Below, in pieces: positions 51,810-60,079 of a stretch of DNA of 64,000 bases. A program made the position numbers and the translations under genes. How positions within the stretch are numbered: the stretch's first letter is position 1; the number at the start of each line of letters is the position of its first letter. The stretch spans positions 1 to 64,000 of the forward strand of contig NZ_JAPHOQ010000009.1 of the NCBI RefSeq assembly GCF_026191355.1, in the 5' to 3' direction. The DNA is from Legionella sheltonii. GTDB taxonomy: Bacteria > Pseudomonadota > Gammaproteobacteria > Legionellales > Legionellaceae. The notes beneath the pieces were generated by a model, which saw only the letters and a program-made list of their open reading frames with translations, had not been told where the DNA came from and searched no databases.

Positions 51810-52004
51810 TTACTTAATTAACCCCGATGTGGTCAGCATATAAATTAACTGAGGCGTGGTTTTACAGTTAAAACTTGTTTTTAGATCACTTAGTCGATAA
51901 AGAATGTACCTTTTTGACTTCTTTGTGTCTTCCGCTATGTCATTCACATGGCAGCCGTTGACTATCATTTTTATGATTTGATTATCTACCTGGTCGATTG
52001 TCAT
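51810..52004 (-). CDS. Small LuxR-type HTH protein
   Basis: The 64-aa product is little more than an HTH: NQIIKMIVNGCHVNDIAEDT, KKSKRYILYRLSDLK and CKTTPQLIYMLTTSGLI. It lies between the winged-helix gene and the biosynthetic operon, transcribed away from the operon. It is a candidate local regulator that may act on the 52111-52125 dyad. Confidence 0.7.
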   Translation of the reverse strand: MTIDQVDNQIIKMIVNGCHVNDIAEDTKKSKRYILYRLSDLKTSFNCKTTPQLIYMLTTSGLIK

Positions 52005-52110
52005 TTAAAACTCCGTTTTTATTTAAAACGCATTCCATGTGACATAATTTATAGCTTGAAATGCATTTATGCAATAAAAATATCAATTTTTACCAATAAA
52101 TTTTATTACA

Positions 52111-52154
52111 TGAAATGCAGTTTCATTGAATGTAGTTATGTTCTCTTGTATGAT
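52111..52154 (+). promoter_or_regulatory. Promoter of the YcaO-TfuA operon with upstream dyad
   Basis: -35 TTGAAT (52126-52131), 17 bp, -10 TATGAT (52149-52154). A dyad TGAAA-N5-TTTCA (52111-52125) abuts the -35. The first gene starts 36 bp later with a weak ribosome-binding site. Confidence 0.65.
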
Positions 52155-52189
52155 GCTGTTAATTAATAGGACTTTTATATTGATATCAT

Positions 52190-53452
52190 ATGAGTGAACT
52201 ATCTTGGGATAAGGTAAAAACGGACATAGCTCTGGTTAACAAACGTCTCTATGAAGTATTGGAAACGATAGATGGCATTCAAAATATGCTTTTTACTGTA
52301 CTTGAATATCAGTATGGGCAGATCATAGCAGATGAAAATCACTTTTATTTACCAAATACTGGTGGCAAACTTTCTTCAGTTCCGTTTTCAATGGTGTTAG
52401 AAAAAAATCTTGAAATGTTTATTGAATTTAAAGGGAAGTCGAGTACACATCAGGTTTATAGAGAGGGAGATTTTTTAAGCGTTAGTTCACTTTATAATGC
52501 TTCAAATACTCATCATCCAACAGATATATTGCAAATATCGTCGGGTGCAAGGAATACATTCTTACTCTGTCCGGTGGCAGATGCAAGGCCTCATGCTAGT
52601 TTAGAAAAATATTTTAAGGCAGATATTCCTGTTCCAGATGATCTTGGAAATCATTATTTAACCTTCAAAAGCTTGTGCGATGCAGCCAATTGTAGTTGGC
52701 GTTCAAAGTTATTGGTATTTCCCTCTGAAATTGTAACTTTAATAAAAGAGAATAAATTACCTACTCTTTTGAGTTTGGTGATGGAGTTTGATTCTAATCA
52801 AACAGGATATTATGCAAATCTGCCTTTTTATAATTATCTAATGGCCTATGTTCGTGCAAATAATCCAGAAATATCTCAAAATGAATTTACTAATAATGCG
52901 ATTAGCCAATTAATTACTATAGGGACAGGACAAGTTCCTGGCTACGGATTAGCTGTTGGTGATGATTTATTACCTTTAGATTTTATTGTTGAGGTGTATC
53001 GCGATATATATAAATCCAAATACACTCCCTTTGTTATGGAGCCAGTGCATTTTGATAAAAATAAAAACAATCCTGTTTTTTATTCAATACTCAAAGAAGA
53101 GATGACTTTTAAACCAACATCATTTTCAAATAAACCACAACGATGTGAATTAATATACGATACTTATTTGCAATATGCGGATCATATAAATAAGTTAGGT
53201 CATTTCAAGAGTACCCCTTTTTTTGAAAGTGCTACTAATCTGGATTTAACACTTTTTCATGAAAAAAATAATCAAGTGACTAATAATCTATTTAAATTGC
53301 CTAGAGAAGCAATTTTTTCTTATGATTCTCGGTTTTTAGAAGTAACAGATAAACTTGGTTATTCAGTAGATCAGTTCCCTTCTAAAACAACATTTTTAGT
53401 AGGATGCTTTGGTATTAAATACAATGAAAATAAAGACGCTGTTATGCATTGA
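52190..53452 (+). CDS. Unrecognised protein, first gene of the YcaO-TfuA operon
   Basis: The 420-aa protein has no motif I can place. The N-terminal 40 residues are helical (VNKRLYEVLETIDGIQNML). The body is mixed alpha/beta with GTGQVPGYGLAVGDDLLPL and a terminal LVGCFGIKYNENKD. No signal peptide or membrane segment. It overlaps the ATP-grasp gene by 29 bp, so it belongs to the operon. It may bind or synthesise the substrate, or be an unrelated enzyme. Confidence 0.7.
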   Translation: MSELSWDKVKTDIALVNKRLYEVLETIDGIQNMLFTVLEYQYGQIIADENHFYLPNTGGKLSSVPFSMVLEKNLEMFIEFKGKSSTHQVYREGDFLSVSSLYNASNTHHPTDILQISSGARNTFLLCPVADARPHASLEKYFKADIPVPDDLGNHYLTFKSLCDAANCSWRSKLLVFPSEIVTLIKENKLPTLLSLVMEFDSNQTGYYANLPFYNYLMAYVRANNPEISQNEFTNNAISQLITIGTGQVPGYGLAVGDDLLPLDFIVEVYRDIYKSKYTPFVMEPVHFDKNKNNPVFYSILKEEMTFKPTSFSNKPQRCELIYDTYLQYADHINKLGHFKSTPFFESATNLDLTLFHEKNNQVTNNLFKLPREAIFSYDSRFLEVTDKLGYSVDQFPSKTTFLVGCFGIKYNENKDAVMH

Positions 53453-54587
53453 TCCTCTCCAGGATTATGAGCTAATTGATTGTGATCTACTTGTTCAGTT
53501 AGGAATTTCCCCCATTTTTTTGATTAAAGATGAATCTAAGTTTGTTAAGGACAGAGAAAATATATTAGTAAGCTCATTTTCATTTGAAGATCTGCTCGCT
53601 ATTTGTGATTCGATTCGCCCTGATTATATAGTCTGTTTTTCGGAAGATATGTTTGTTGATGTAGCAAGGGTCAGGGAAAAACTAAATATCGCAGGCATGG
53701 GTTTGAATACATCGATGCTATTAAGTCATAAAGATCTTATGTATCAAAAATTGGATGGTTTATTTTTATATCCTAAAACAACAACATTGATTGAATCTTC
53801 AAACCTAAAATCAATCAAAGAAAGGATAGGTGATCAAGAGATATTTATTAAACCTATTAATTCATCTGGCTCGTATGAGACATATCACATTAAAACCGAG
53901 AAGGATTTTTGTGATTTTTTGGCCAATAAAAAAGAGAGTGAGGAAAAGTATATCGTTCAAGCTTATGTTGCAGATGATTTATACCATTCAGAATTGGCAG
54001 TATTTGATGGGGATATATTATTTGTAGAAGCCAGAAAATATACGCATCCAAATCATTTAATGGTCAGTAAAAATTTGCCTATATTTAGTCTGAATATTTT
54101 AGATGAGCATCAGCGACAATTAATTTTGGATGCTTCAGTTAAGGTTTGCCAGTTATTAGAATTCAATAACGGGGTGCTTCACACCGAGTTTTTCATGAGT
54201 GAGGATGGTTGTATTCAGTTTATTGAAACTAATGCTAGACCTCCAGGTATTGGTCTAAATAAGTTATACCAAAAGAAATACTCCTTGAGTCTTGAAACAA
54301 TTTTATGTTGCATTGTTTGTGAGGTTGACCCTCCTCGCTTTGTAAAGAATAAAAGCCATTACATTTGTGGTTATTTTCCTAGAAAGAACGGTGTTATAAA
54401 AAAAATTCACAAGCCAGAACTCCATGTACAAAACGAGTGGACACTTTTTGTTAGGCCTGATGATACCAGTGAGCAAATGGCGCATATGTCTAAGTCAGCG
54501 ATGGTGATTTGTTGGGATGACTCTATTATGGAAATCAACCAAACAGGTAGCTTTCTTGCAGAGCAAGATATTGTAGAAATATATTAA
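53424..54587 (+). CDS. ATP-grasp ligase
   Basis: The product (387 aa from ATG 53424) has ATP-grasp motifs: HKDLMYQKL, QEIFIKPINSSGSYETYHI, KYIVQAYVADDLYHSEL, and VLHTEFFMSEDGCIQFIETNARPPG with the Mg-binding Glu/Asn. It would couple a carboxylate and an amine or thiol with ATP. The N-terminal part is not a typical carbamoyl-phosphate or D-Ala-D-Ala pre-ATP-grasp domain. Cluster context suggests peptide-bond or amide formation on the thioamidated compound. Confidence 0.8.
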   Translation: MKIKTLLCIDPLQDYELIDCDLLVQLGISPIFLIKDESKFVKDRENILVSSFSFEDLLAICDSIRPDYIVCFSEDMFVDVARVREKLNIAGMGLNTSMLLSHKDLMYQKLDGLFLYPKTTTLIESSNLKSIKERIGDQEIFIKPINSSGSYETYHIKTEKDFCDFLANKKESEEKYIVQAYVADDLYHSELAVFDGDILFVEARKYTHPNHLMVSKNLPIFSLNILDEHQRQLILDASVKVCQLLEFNNGVLHTEFFMSEDGCIQFIETNARPPGIGLNKLYQKKYSLSLETILCCIVCEVDPPRFVKNKSHYICGYFPRKNGVIKKIHKPELHVQNEWTLFVRPDDTSEQMAHMSKSAMVICWDDSIMEINQTGSFLAEQDIVEIY

Positions 54588-54736
54588 TTCTAAAAATCGA
54601 TTATAGCCTCATTTTGGCTGCTGATGAGTTTTTAGTAAGGTCTTTAAACAGTTGTTCGTTCATATTTTCGTCACAATTGTTAAAAATATAAGTAAATTAT
54701 ATATGTCGTTTATACAAAAATCTACAGGTTATAAGA
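54588..54736. other. 150-bp gap inside the operon
   Basis: No peptide-coding frame of useful length is found here on the plus strand. It is AT-rich. It is the only sizeable gap in the six-gene cluster. Confidence 0.5.
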
Positions 54737-54988
54737 ATGCATGAATATCAATTAATAGAGTTTAATTCAGATAGAAAACAAACCCAATTGGTTTCCAGTA
54801 ATTCAAATTTGCAACAAGTATTAGCAGAATTTTATAAAGAAAACTTTGAAAAGATGTTTGACGACTGTGGTTGTTCAAAGGGATACATTTCCGTATTTGT
54901 TAACTCAGAACAGATATCATCCATTAAAGACATTATTCTTAACCCAAATGATGAAGTGTGTATTGTGACTTCTATTTCAGGAGGGTAG
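54737..54988 (+). CDS. ThiS/MoaD-like sulfur-carrier protein
   Basis: The 83-aa protein ends in SISGG, the C-terminal Gly-Gly needed for thiocarboxylation, and has beta-grasp features (VFVNSEQISSIKDIILNPNDEVCIVTSI). A Cys-rich loop (DDCGCSKGYISV) is unusual. The E1 enzyme starts 4 bp after its stop. It would carry sulfur as a C-terminal thiocarboxylate. Confidence 0.88.
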   Translation: MHEYQLIEFNSDRKQTQLVSSNSNLQQVLAEFYKENFEKMFDDCGCSKGYISVFVNSEQISSIKDIILNPNDEVCIVTSISGG

Positions 54989-54992
54989 GAGA

Positions 54993-56015
54993 GTGGATAG
55001 ATACAAACGTCAAATTTCTGTTATTGGAGAGCAAGGTCAAAAAATAATAAATAACGCAACAATTATGATCGTTGGACTCGGCGGGATAGGCAGTCCAGTA
55101 GCTCAATATCTTGCCGCAGCTGGTGTTGGAAAGTTAATTCTTGTTGACGATGATAAAGTAGACCTTTCTAATTTGCATAGGCAGATCTTATTTAATGAAT
55201 GCGATATAGGGTTCAATAAGGCAGAAAAGGCGAGGAATGTTTTAAGTAAAATTAATAAAAATATTGTTATAGAGGCTCACACTAAAAGGTTTGATGTGGA
55301 TTTAGGATATTCCTTAGTATCTGATATCGACTTGATTATTGACGGAACAGATAATTTTGAAACAAGATACCTTATTAACGATATTTGTGTTTTAAAGAAT
55401 AAAGTATTTATCAGCTGTAGTATTTTGGTCAATATCATTCAGCTTGCTTTATTTGATACAAAGAATCTTTGTTATCGTTGTCTATACCCCAATCCACCAC
55501 CTATAGGTGTAATACCTAATTGTTCGGAGGCGGGTGTTTTAGGCACTGTAACAGGAATGGCAGGAACCATGGCTGCTAATCTGGCATTAAATTATTTACT
55601 CAAGATAGAGAATGAGAAAGTACCACAGATACGAATAATAGATGCAAAAAACTTCAATATTTCTTCCATGCCTATAAAGCAAAATAATAACTGTTTTGCA
55701 TGTAAACAAAGAAAAATCAGCTTAAGTTATTTGCAGAATCAAAGTGCTGATTATGGGATTTCCCTGGGGCAACTTGATAGAACCAAGCATTTTCTAGTTG
55801 ATATAAGGCAAAAAGAAGAACGAGAGATTACTAAGTTAGTAGATGATCTATTTTTTCCTGTTAAAGAGAATACTGATTATTCATTTTTCTTATCCTATAA
55901 AGATAAGAAGTTGGTATTTTATTGTGCATCAGGATATCGAAGTAAATTGTTTGTATCAGAACTGAGAAACTTAGGTGTTGATGCCTATTATCTTAATGAA
56001 AGGCTTTCTAAATGA
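54993..56015 (+). CDS. E1-like (ThiF/MoeB) adenylyltransferase fused to a rhodanese domain
   Basis: The 340-aa product starts MDRYKRQISVIGEQGQK. It has the nucleotide-binding motif IVGLGGIGSPVAQYLAAAGV (about residues 26-45), the RQILF region, CxxC zinc pairs (CYRCLYP and CFACKQ), and CSEAGVLGTVTG. The last 75 residues are a rhodanese domain with LVDIRQKEE and the active-site loop CASGYRS. This is the MoeBR-type layout: it adenylates the carrier C-terminus and delivers persulfide sulfur. It starts with GTG after AGGAG. Confidence 0.9.
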   Translation: MDRYKRQISVIGEQGQKIINNATIMIVGLGGIGSPVAQYLAAAGVGKLILVDDDKVDLSNLHRQILFNECDIGFNKAEKARNVLSKINKNIVIEAHTKRFDVDLGYSLVSDIDLIIDGTDNFETRYLINDICVLKNKVFISCSILVNIIQLALFDTKNLCYRCLYPNPPPIGVIPNCSEAGVLGTVTGMAGTMAANLALNYLLKIENEKVPQIRIIDAKNFNISSMPIKQNNNCFACKQRKISLSYLQNQSADYGISLGQLDRTKHFLVDIRQKEEREITKLVDDLFFPVKENTDYSFFLSYKDKKLVFYCASGYRSKLFVSELRNLGVDAYYLNERLSK

Positions 56016-57073
56016 TTTTTGAGCATCAAGAAACGTCTTTAAGAGCTCGCAATTACTGCGAAACACTAGGCGTATTGACATCTTTCAAGAAACTGGCGGG
56101 AATTACACGGTTAGCTGATGTAACCCATTTAGACTACACCGCGCTACCTGTCTTTACTGCAATAAGGCCTAGAGCAAAATCGTTAACCACGAGTCAGGGA
56201 AAAGGATTAACAAAAGAGGCGGCTCAGTGCTCGGCATTGATGGAGTCTATTGAAGTATATTTTGCCGAAGAGTTAATCCCACAATTGACTAATAAGTCAG
56301 AGTTTGAACTAGCTCAAGACAAAGCTATTTTTATGCCACTAAACGATCTTTCAAAGTCTGTACACTTTAATGATTCATCACGGCCTATGAATTGGGTACA
56401 AGCTGAAATAGTATTTGCAAAAAAATCCATTCTCGTGCCTTTTGCTGAGTTCTCACTAAATTCTTATTTACCAGAAGTATTGATTTACTCTCCTGATACA
56501 ACTGGACTTGCTGGGGGAAATAACTATAAAGAGGCTCTTTTACACGGAATTCTAGAGGTAATAGAACGACAAAATGCTCTAAAGATATCTGAGACTGCTT
56601 TTGTTAATGGCGAAATGGTCAAAAATATTACAAAAAAATTTGATTGCCATATTTACTTTCATGAAAATATTTATGAAATTCCTTCGTTTGAGGTATGGAT
56701 TAAATCAAAAAATCCTTTTGAAAATCAAATTCTATTTAAGGGTGGTGGATGTCATCTCGATAAACAAATAGCTTTAAATCGTGCTCTGACAGAGGCTATT
56801 CAATCGCGAGTAACTACAATAGCAGGTTCCCGTGATGACTTGATTCATACAAAGTATGATTTTAAAACTAGTGAGTTTCCTGTCGTCAAAGATAAAAAGG
56901 ATTTTTCTGAGTTGCCTAATTATTCGGTAAAGACAATAGAGGATGCACTTTCGGCTCTGTTTGAAAAGATTAAAGGAAACAATCAAGATATTTTAGTTTA
57001 TAAATACTATGACAAAGAAATATGCATTTTAAAAGTAAAACTAATTTCTATGGATTTGATAAGTCATGTATGA
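56012..57073 (+). CDS. YcaO-family cyclodehydratase/thioamide synthetase
   Basis: The 353-aa protein has the YcaO ATP-binding helices: QCSALMESIEVYFAE (E78, E81), HGILEVIERQNAL (E182, E185) and RALTEAIQSR (E261). It lacks the PxPxP C-terminal end of azole cyclodehydratases, as do TfuA-linked YcaOs. These use ATP to phosphorylate a backbone amide and install sulfur or close a ring. It starts inside the E1 stop (ATGA) and overlaps tfuA. Confidence 0.9.
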   Translation: MIFEHQETSLRARNYCETLGVLTSFKKLAGITRLADVTHLDYTALPVFTAIRPRAKSLTTSQGKGLTKEAAQCSALMESIEVYFAEELIPQLTNKSEFELAQDKAIFMPLNDLSKSVHFNDSSRPMNWVQAEIVFAKKSILVPFAEFSLNSYLPEVLIYSPDTTGLAGGNNYKEALLHGILEVIERQNALKISETAFVNGEMVKNITKKFDCHIYFHENIYEIPSFEVWIKSKNPFENQILFKGGGCHLDKQIALNRALTEAIQSRVTTIAGSRDDLIHTKYDFKTSEFPVVKDKKDFSELPNYSVKTIEDALSALFEKIKGNNQDILVYKYYDKEICILKVKLISMDLISHV

Positions 57074-58100
57074 AACAGTAGTTTTCTTAGAAACTTCGTT
57101 AACCCACCAAGAAGCGATGCATCTACTTCCCCATGCGGCGTATTTACCTTCAATCAAAAAGGGGGATGTACTTAAAGCAATAAAATCAGGGTATAAACGG
57201 ATAGTTATCATCGATGGAAATTTTTCCTGGGTTCCTTCTGTGTGGCATAAAGAAATATTAACAGCATTAGACTACGGTATTGAGGTTTGGGGTGCAGCTT
57301 CAATGGGGGCTTTGAGAGCAGCCGAGCTGGATTCTTTTGGCATGCGGGGACATGGGCGTATATATGAGATGTATAAGAATGAAGAAGTAGATGGTGACGA
57401 TGAAGTGGCAATTGCTTATTCTAAATTCAATAACGTGCAAACTATTCCTTTAATCAATATCCGACTAACTCTTGAACGACTAAATAGTATTAATAATGGA
57501 ACTGTTTTAAATTCAATACGCTCCATTTTTTATGCTGAAAGAACGTGGGAGAAAATTTCTCAACACGTGTCAGAAGACCATTATCATTTGATTAAAGCAA
57601 ATTATATAGACGCAAAAAAAGAGGATGCAAAGTCCTTATTGCTTTCTTTAAACCAACAACACATTCTTTCTACGGTTTCTGATTTAAATAGAAAAAAAAG
57701 AGAGTTTACTCTTTTTGAAAAAAAATTAATTGAGTCTACTTTGTCTCCTGTTTGGTTGCGTGCCCCGGTGCATGAGCAGACAGAATGTTCAGTGTCTCTA
57801 AAGAGGGTGGAAAATATTCTTAAATTACTATCAATTCCTGAAACAAAAAAGAAAAGGCTCCATTATCAATACTTGCTGTCTCTTCTTGATCAACAAACGT
57901 ACACAATTACAGAATACGAGCTTATATATCAAGTCGAACAATTTAGAGAGGAGCATAACTTGTTAAAAGGAGAGGATTTTTTTAACTGGTTAAAGGACAT
58001 GGGATTGCATGAGTCTAACCTGGAACAACTCTTTACCGATTATGTAAAGTTGATGAAATATTTGATAATTACCTACGATTTCAATAGTTATTTTAATTAG
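57066..58100 (+). CDS. tfuA: TfuA-like protein, YcaO partner
   Basis: The 344-aa protein has the TfuA core: YLPSIKKGDVLKAIKSGYKR, IIDGNFSWVPSVWHKEIL and GAASMGALRAAELDSFGM, then DGDDEVAIAYSKF. The C-terminal half is a helical extension of unrecognised type. TfuA works with YcaO to thioamidate backbone amides, apparently by recruiting or liberating the sulfide donor. It overlaps ycaO by 8 bp and closes the operon. Confidence 0.9.
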   Translation: MYETVVFLETSLTHQEAMHLLPHAAYLPSIKKGDVLKAIKSGYKRIVIIDGNFSWVPSVWHKEILTALDYGIEVWGAASMGALRAAELDSFGMRGHGRIYEMYKNEEVDGDDEVAIAYSKFNNVQTIPLINIRLTLERLNSINNGTVLNSIRSIFYAERTWEKISQHVSEDHYHLIKANYIDAKKEDAKSLLLSLNQQHILSTVSDLNRKKREFTLFEKKLIESTLSPVWLRAPVHEQTECSVSLKRVENILKLLSIPETKKKRLHYQYLLSLLDQQTYTITEYELIYQVEQFREEHNLLKGEDFFNWLKDMGLHESNLEQLFTDYVKLMKYLIITYDFNSYFN

Positions 58101-58111
58101 TCTATTCATTC

Positions 58112-58164
58112 TAAGAAAAAATTTTTACTTTTTTCTTATCCTTGCACCTAGGTGAATGCACCTT
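58112..58164. promoter_or_regulatory. Hairpin and palindromes between the operon and the transfer genes
   Basis: A weak hairpin TAAGAAAAAA...TTTTTTCTTA (58112-58138) can end the YcaO operon. Right after it are a palindrome CACCTAGGTG (58145-58154) and a GTGAA-N6-TTCAC dyad (58152-58167). The latter two lie where the transfer-operon promoter should be. Confidence 0.45.
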
Positions 58165-58213
58165 CACTTAAATGATGGTTCAATAACCTTATCGCTCATC
58201 AAAATAATCCATT

Positions 58214-58399
58214 ATGAATGTAGAACAAGAAGTATTTGATATTTTAGAGAGTTGTATTTCCTGCTTGCAACAGGCGGCCCTAAACATAGGTGGCTTTGAT
58301 TTTGATAAGAATGCACAAGCAGCAATATATGCTTATTCATTATTAAGAAGACAGCAGTTGTTTTTAATGTATCCGATTGAGAATGAAACAGTGCATTAA
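58214..58399 (+). CDS. Small hypothetical protein preceding the transfer operon
   Basis: The 61-aa product begins MNVEQEVFDILESCISCLQQ, helical and with no membrane segment. It directly precedes the conjugation genes on the same strand. Unrecognised. Confidence 0.5.
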   Translation: MNVEQEVFDILESCISCLQQAALNIGGFDFDKNAQAAIYAYSLLRRQQLFLMYPIENETVH

Positions 58400-58434
58400 C
58401 TGATAAAAATAAGCCAATAGAAGAGGGGTACTTT

Positions 58435-58806
58435 ATGAACGCAATTAAAACACTCATGCTATCGATGACCTTCATGGTCGTAAGTGGAATTATTTATGCA
58501 GAGCCCACAACACTGCCTGAAAATAACGTTAAGCTCAATCAGATACTTGCAGTTGATGCAGCAATGAATAAGGAACATGATGTCGAATATTTTAAACACG
58601 TTCTGACTGGTGGAGGACTTTATGCACTTGTTTTAGCCCTGAATACCGAGGTTCCTGACGTAGCCAAATCAGTTGAGTATGTGGCTTTGTTCAAAAAACT
58701 GGATTTAGCAAATCACCTACTGACGCAAATTTTAGATGAACTGAAAAAGAGCAATCACCTATTAAGTCAAAACATGCCCAATAAAGGAGTAGCCATGGAT
58801 GAATAA
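58435..58806 (+). CDS. Exported hypothetical protein of the transfer operon
   Basis: The 123-aa product has a signal peptide (MLSMTFMVVSGIIYA, cut after AEP or near it) and a helical mature part with KKLDLANHLLTQILDELKKSNH. It precedes the pilin-like gene. AGGGGT upstream of the ATG. Function unknown, but gene position suggests a role in the conjugation channel. Confidence 0.7.
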   Translation: MNAIKTLMLSMTFMVVSGIIYAEPTTLPENNVKLNQILAVDAAMNKEHDVEYFKHVLTGGGLYALVLALNTEVPDVAKSVEYVALFKKLDLANHLLTQILDELKKSNHLLSQNMPNKGVAMDE

Positions 58807-58912
58807 GCACTCTTTTTAAAACCACAAAAACACGATTCATTAAATAAAAAGAATAAAAAATGAGCACAAATTGGGGCTCAGGGGATTTTTTTAACCAAAA
58901 AAGGAGAATGTG

Positions 58913-59224
58913 ATGAACTATAGAACAGCAATGAACGATTTGAGCATTAAAGGATATCTGTATGCCAGGCAACTGCTCCCTTTTTTAATGATTGGTTTGG
59001 CACTGTTGTGTTTGATGCCTGATACTTGTTTTGCTGCTGAGAATCGGCTTTCTGGATTGAAAGAGGAAGTAAAGGCAACCTTCGGAGCGGATTCAGATCT
59101 CCCTTATTTTCTTTTGTTAGCAGAAGGGCTTGCAGGGGCTTATGCCTACATCAAAACCAAAAATATCGCAGTCCTTGCGGGTGTTCCTGTATTGATGGTG
59201 TTTACTCACTGGGCATTGAAATAA
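58913..59224 (+). CDS. traA: Pilin-like protein (TraA type) of an F-type transfer system
   Basis: The 103-aa product has a long cleavable leader (ALLCLMPDTCFA) and a mature part with two hydrophobic stretches (YFLLLAEGLAGAYAYI and IAVLAGVPVLMVFTHWAL), the TraA pilin layout. GGAG precedes the ATG. It is directly followed by traL with one base overlap. The symbol is assigned by position and profile, not by clear sequence match. Confidence 0.65.
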   Translation: MNYRTAMNDLSIKGYLYARQLLPFLMIGLALLCLMPDTCFAAENRLSGLKEEVKATFGADSDLPYFLLLAEGLAGAYAYIKTKNIAVLAGVPVLMVFTHWALK

Positions 59225-59514
59225 TGGCTCGCAACTACCAAACCTTTATGCTCTCTGATGAGCCAAAAATTGCGGGTATTCCTGTTACCACAGGCCTGCC
59301 CATTTTTTTTCTCACTGGAATTGGGCTTTTAACAGGACTTGCCTATCAGCTTTTTATGATAGGCGCAGCCCTAAGCGTTGCGATGCATATCAAGTATGGC
59401 GGACTGCCTCTGCGGAGTCTGTTTGCCATCGTATACTGGTCGCTGCCTCACCGGTTAACGTCCCTTTTATTTCGAGCTTTGCCCGATTCTGCCAACCGAA
59501 TTTATATCAGGTGA
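59224..59514 (+). CDS. traL: Conjugal transfer protein TraL
   Basis: The 96-aa membrane protein matches TraL in size and layout (FMLSDEPKIAGIPVTTGLPI, then two membrane segments, and a final LPDSANRIYIR). TraL anchors the F-pilus assembly complex. It starts at the last base of the pilin gene stop. Confidence 0.88.
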   Translation: MARNYQTFMLSDEPKIAGIPVTTGLPIFFLTGIGLLTGLAYQLFMIGAALSVAMHIKYGGLPLRSLFAIVYWSLPHRLTSLLFRALPDSANRIYIR

Positions 59515-59518
59515 TTTA

Positions 59519-60079
59519 ATGGATACTACATTTCGTGATAATGCGATTGCAAAAAACAGACTGTTATTCAAGCTGACGCTGATTTGGGCGCTATCGAGTA
59601 CGTTTGCAGTTATTGTTCTTTGCGTCTTAAATTTTTATACCTTACTGCATAAGCAGGTTCACTGGCTTCCAGTGTGTACTGGTTCTGAGTTTAGCATTGG
59701 CGATAAAGGCTATTCACCCGAATACCTGAAAGAAATGACGCAGAAAGCAGCTGACTTACGCCTGACCTACAACCCTGAAACCATTGATGCACGTTACACC
59801 ATGCTGTCTCATCTGATTCCAGCGAAATACCAGGAATCGTTTTCCAAACTATTGGATGCCGAGCGAAAAACAGTACATGAAAAAAATGTAAGCTCCGTAT
59901 TTTACGCTGAAAAAGTATCCGTGGATGTCTCTAAAAATCAAGGTCAAATCGAAGGGCAATTGTATCGCACAAGCCATGGGATTCAATTAAAGCCACAACA
60001 CAAAATGTATCGAGTGCAGTTTTCACATCAATCAGGCCTTTTAAATCTTGTGTCCATTCAGGAGATACACCATGACTAA
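59519..60079 (+). CDS. traE: Conjugal transfer protein TraE
   Basis: The 186-aa product has an N-terminal membrane anchor (LTLIWALSSTFAVIVLCVLNF) and a periplasmic beta-rich domain, as in TraE/VirB5-8-type core components. Motif YNPETIDARYTMLSHLI is typical. It overlaps traK. Confidence 0.88.
   Translation: MDTTFRDNAIAKNRLLFKLTLIWALSSTFAVIVLCVLNFYTLLHKQVHWLPVCTGSEFSIGDKGYSPEYLKEMTQKAADLRLTYNPETIDARYTMLSHLIPAKYQESFSKLLDAERKTVHEKNVSSVFYAEKVSVDVSKNQGQIEGQLYRTSHGIQLKPQHKMYRVQFSHQSGLLNLVSIQEIHHD

Noticed and set aside
58301-58475. Minus-strand frame opposite the 58214 and 58435 genes
   Set aside because: It is antisense to two better-placed plus-strand genes and has no supporting start.
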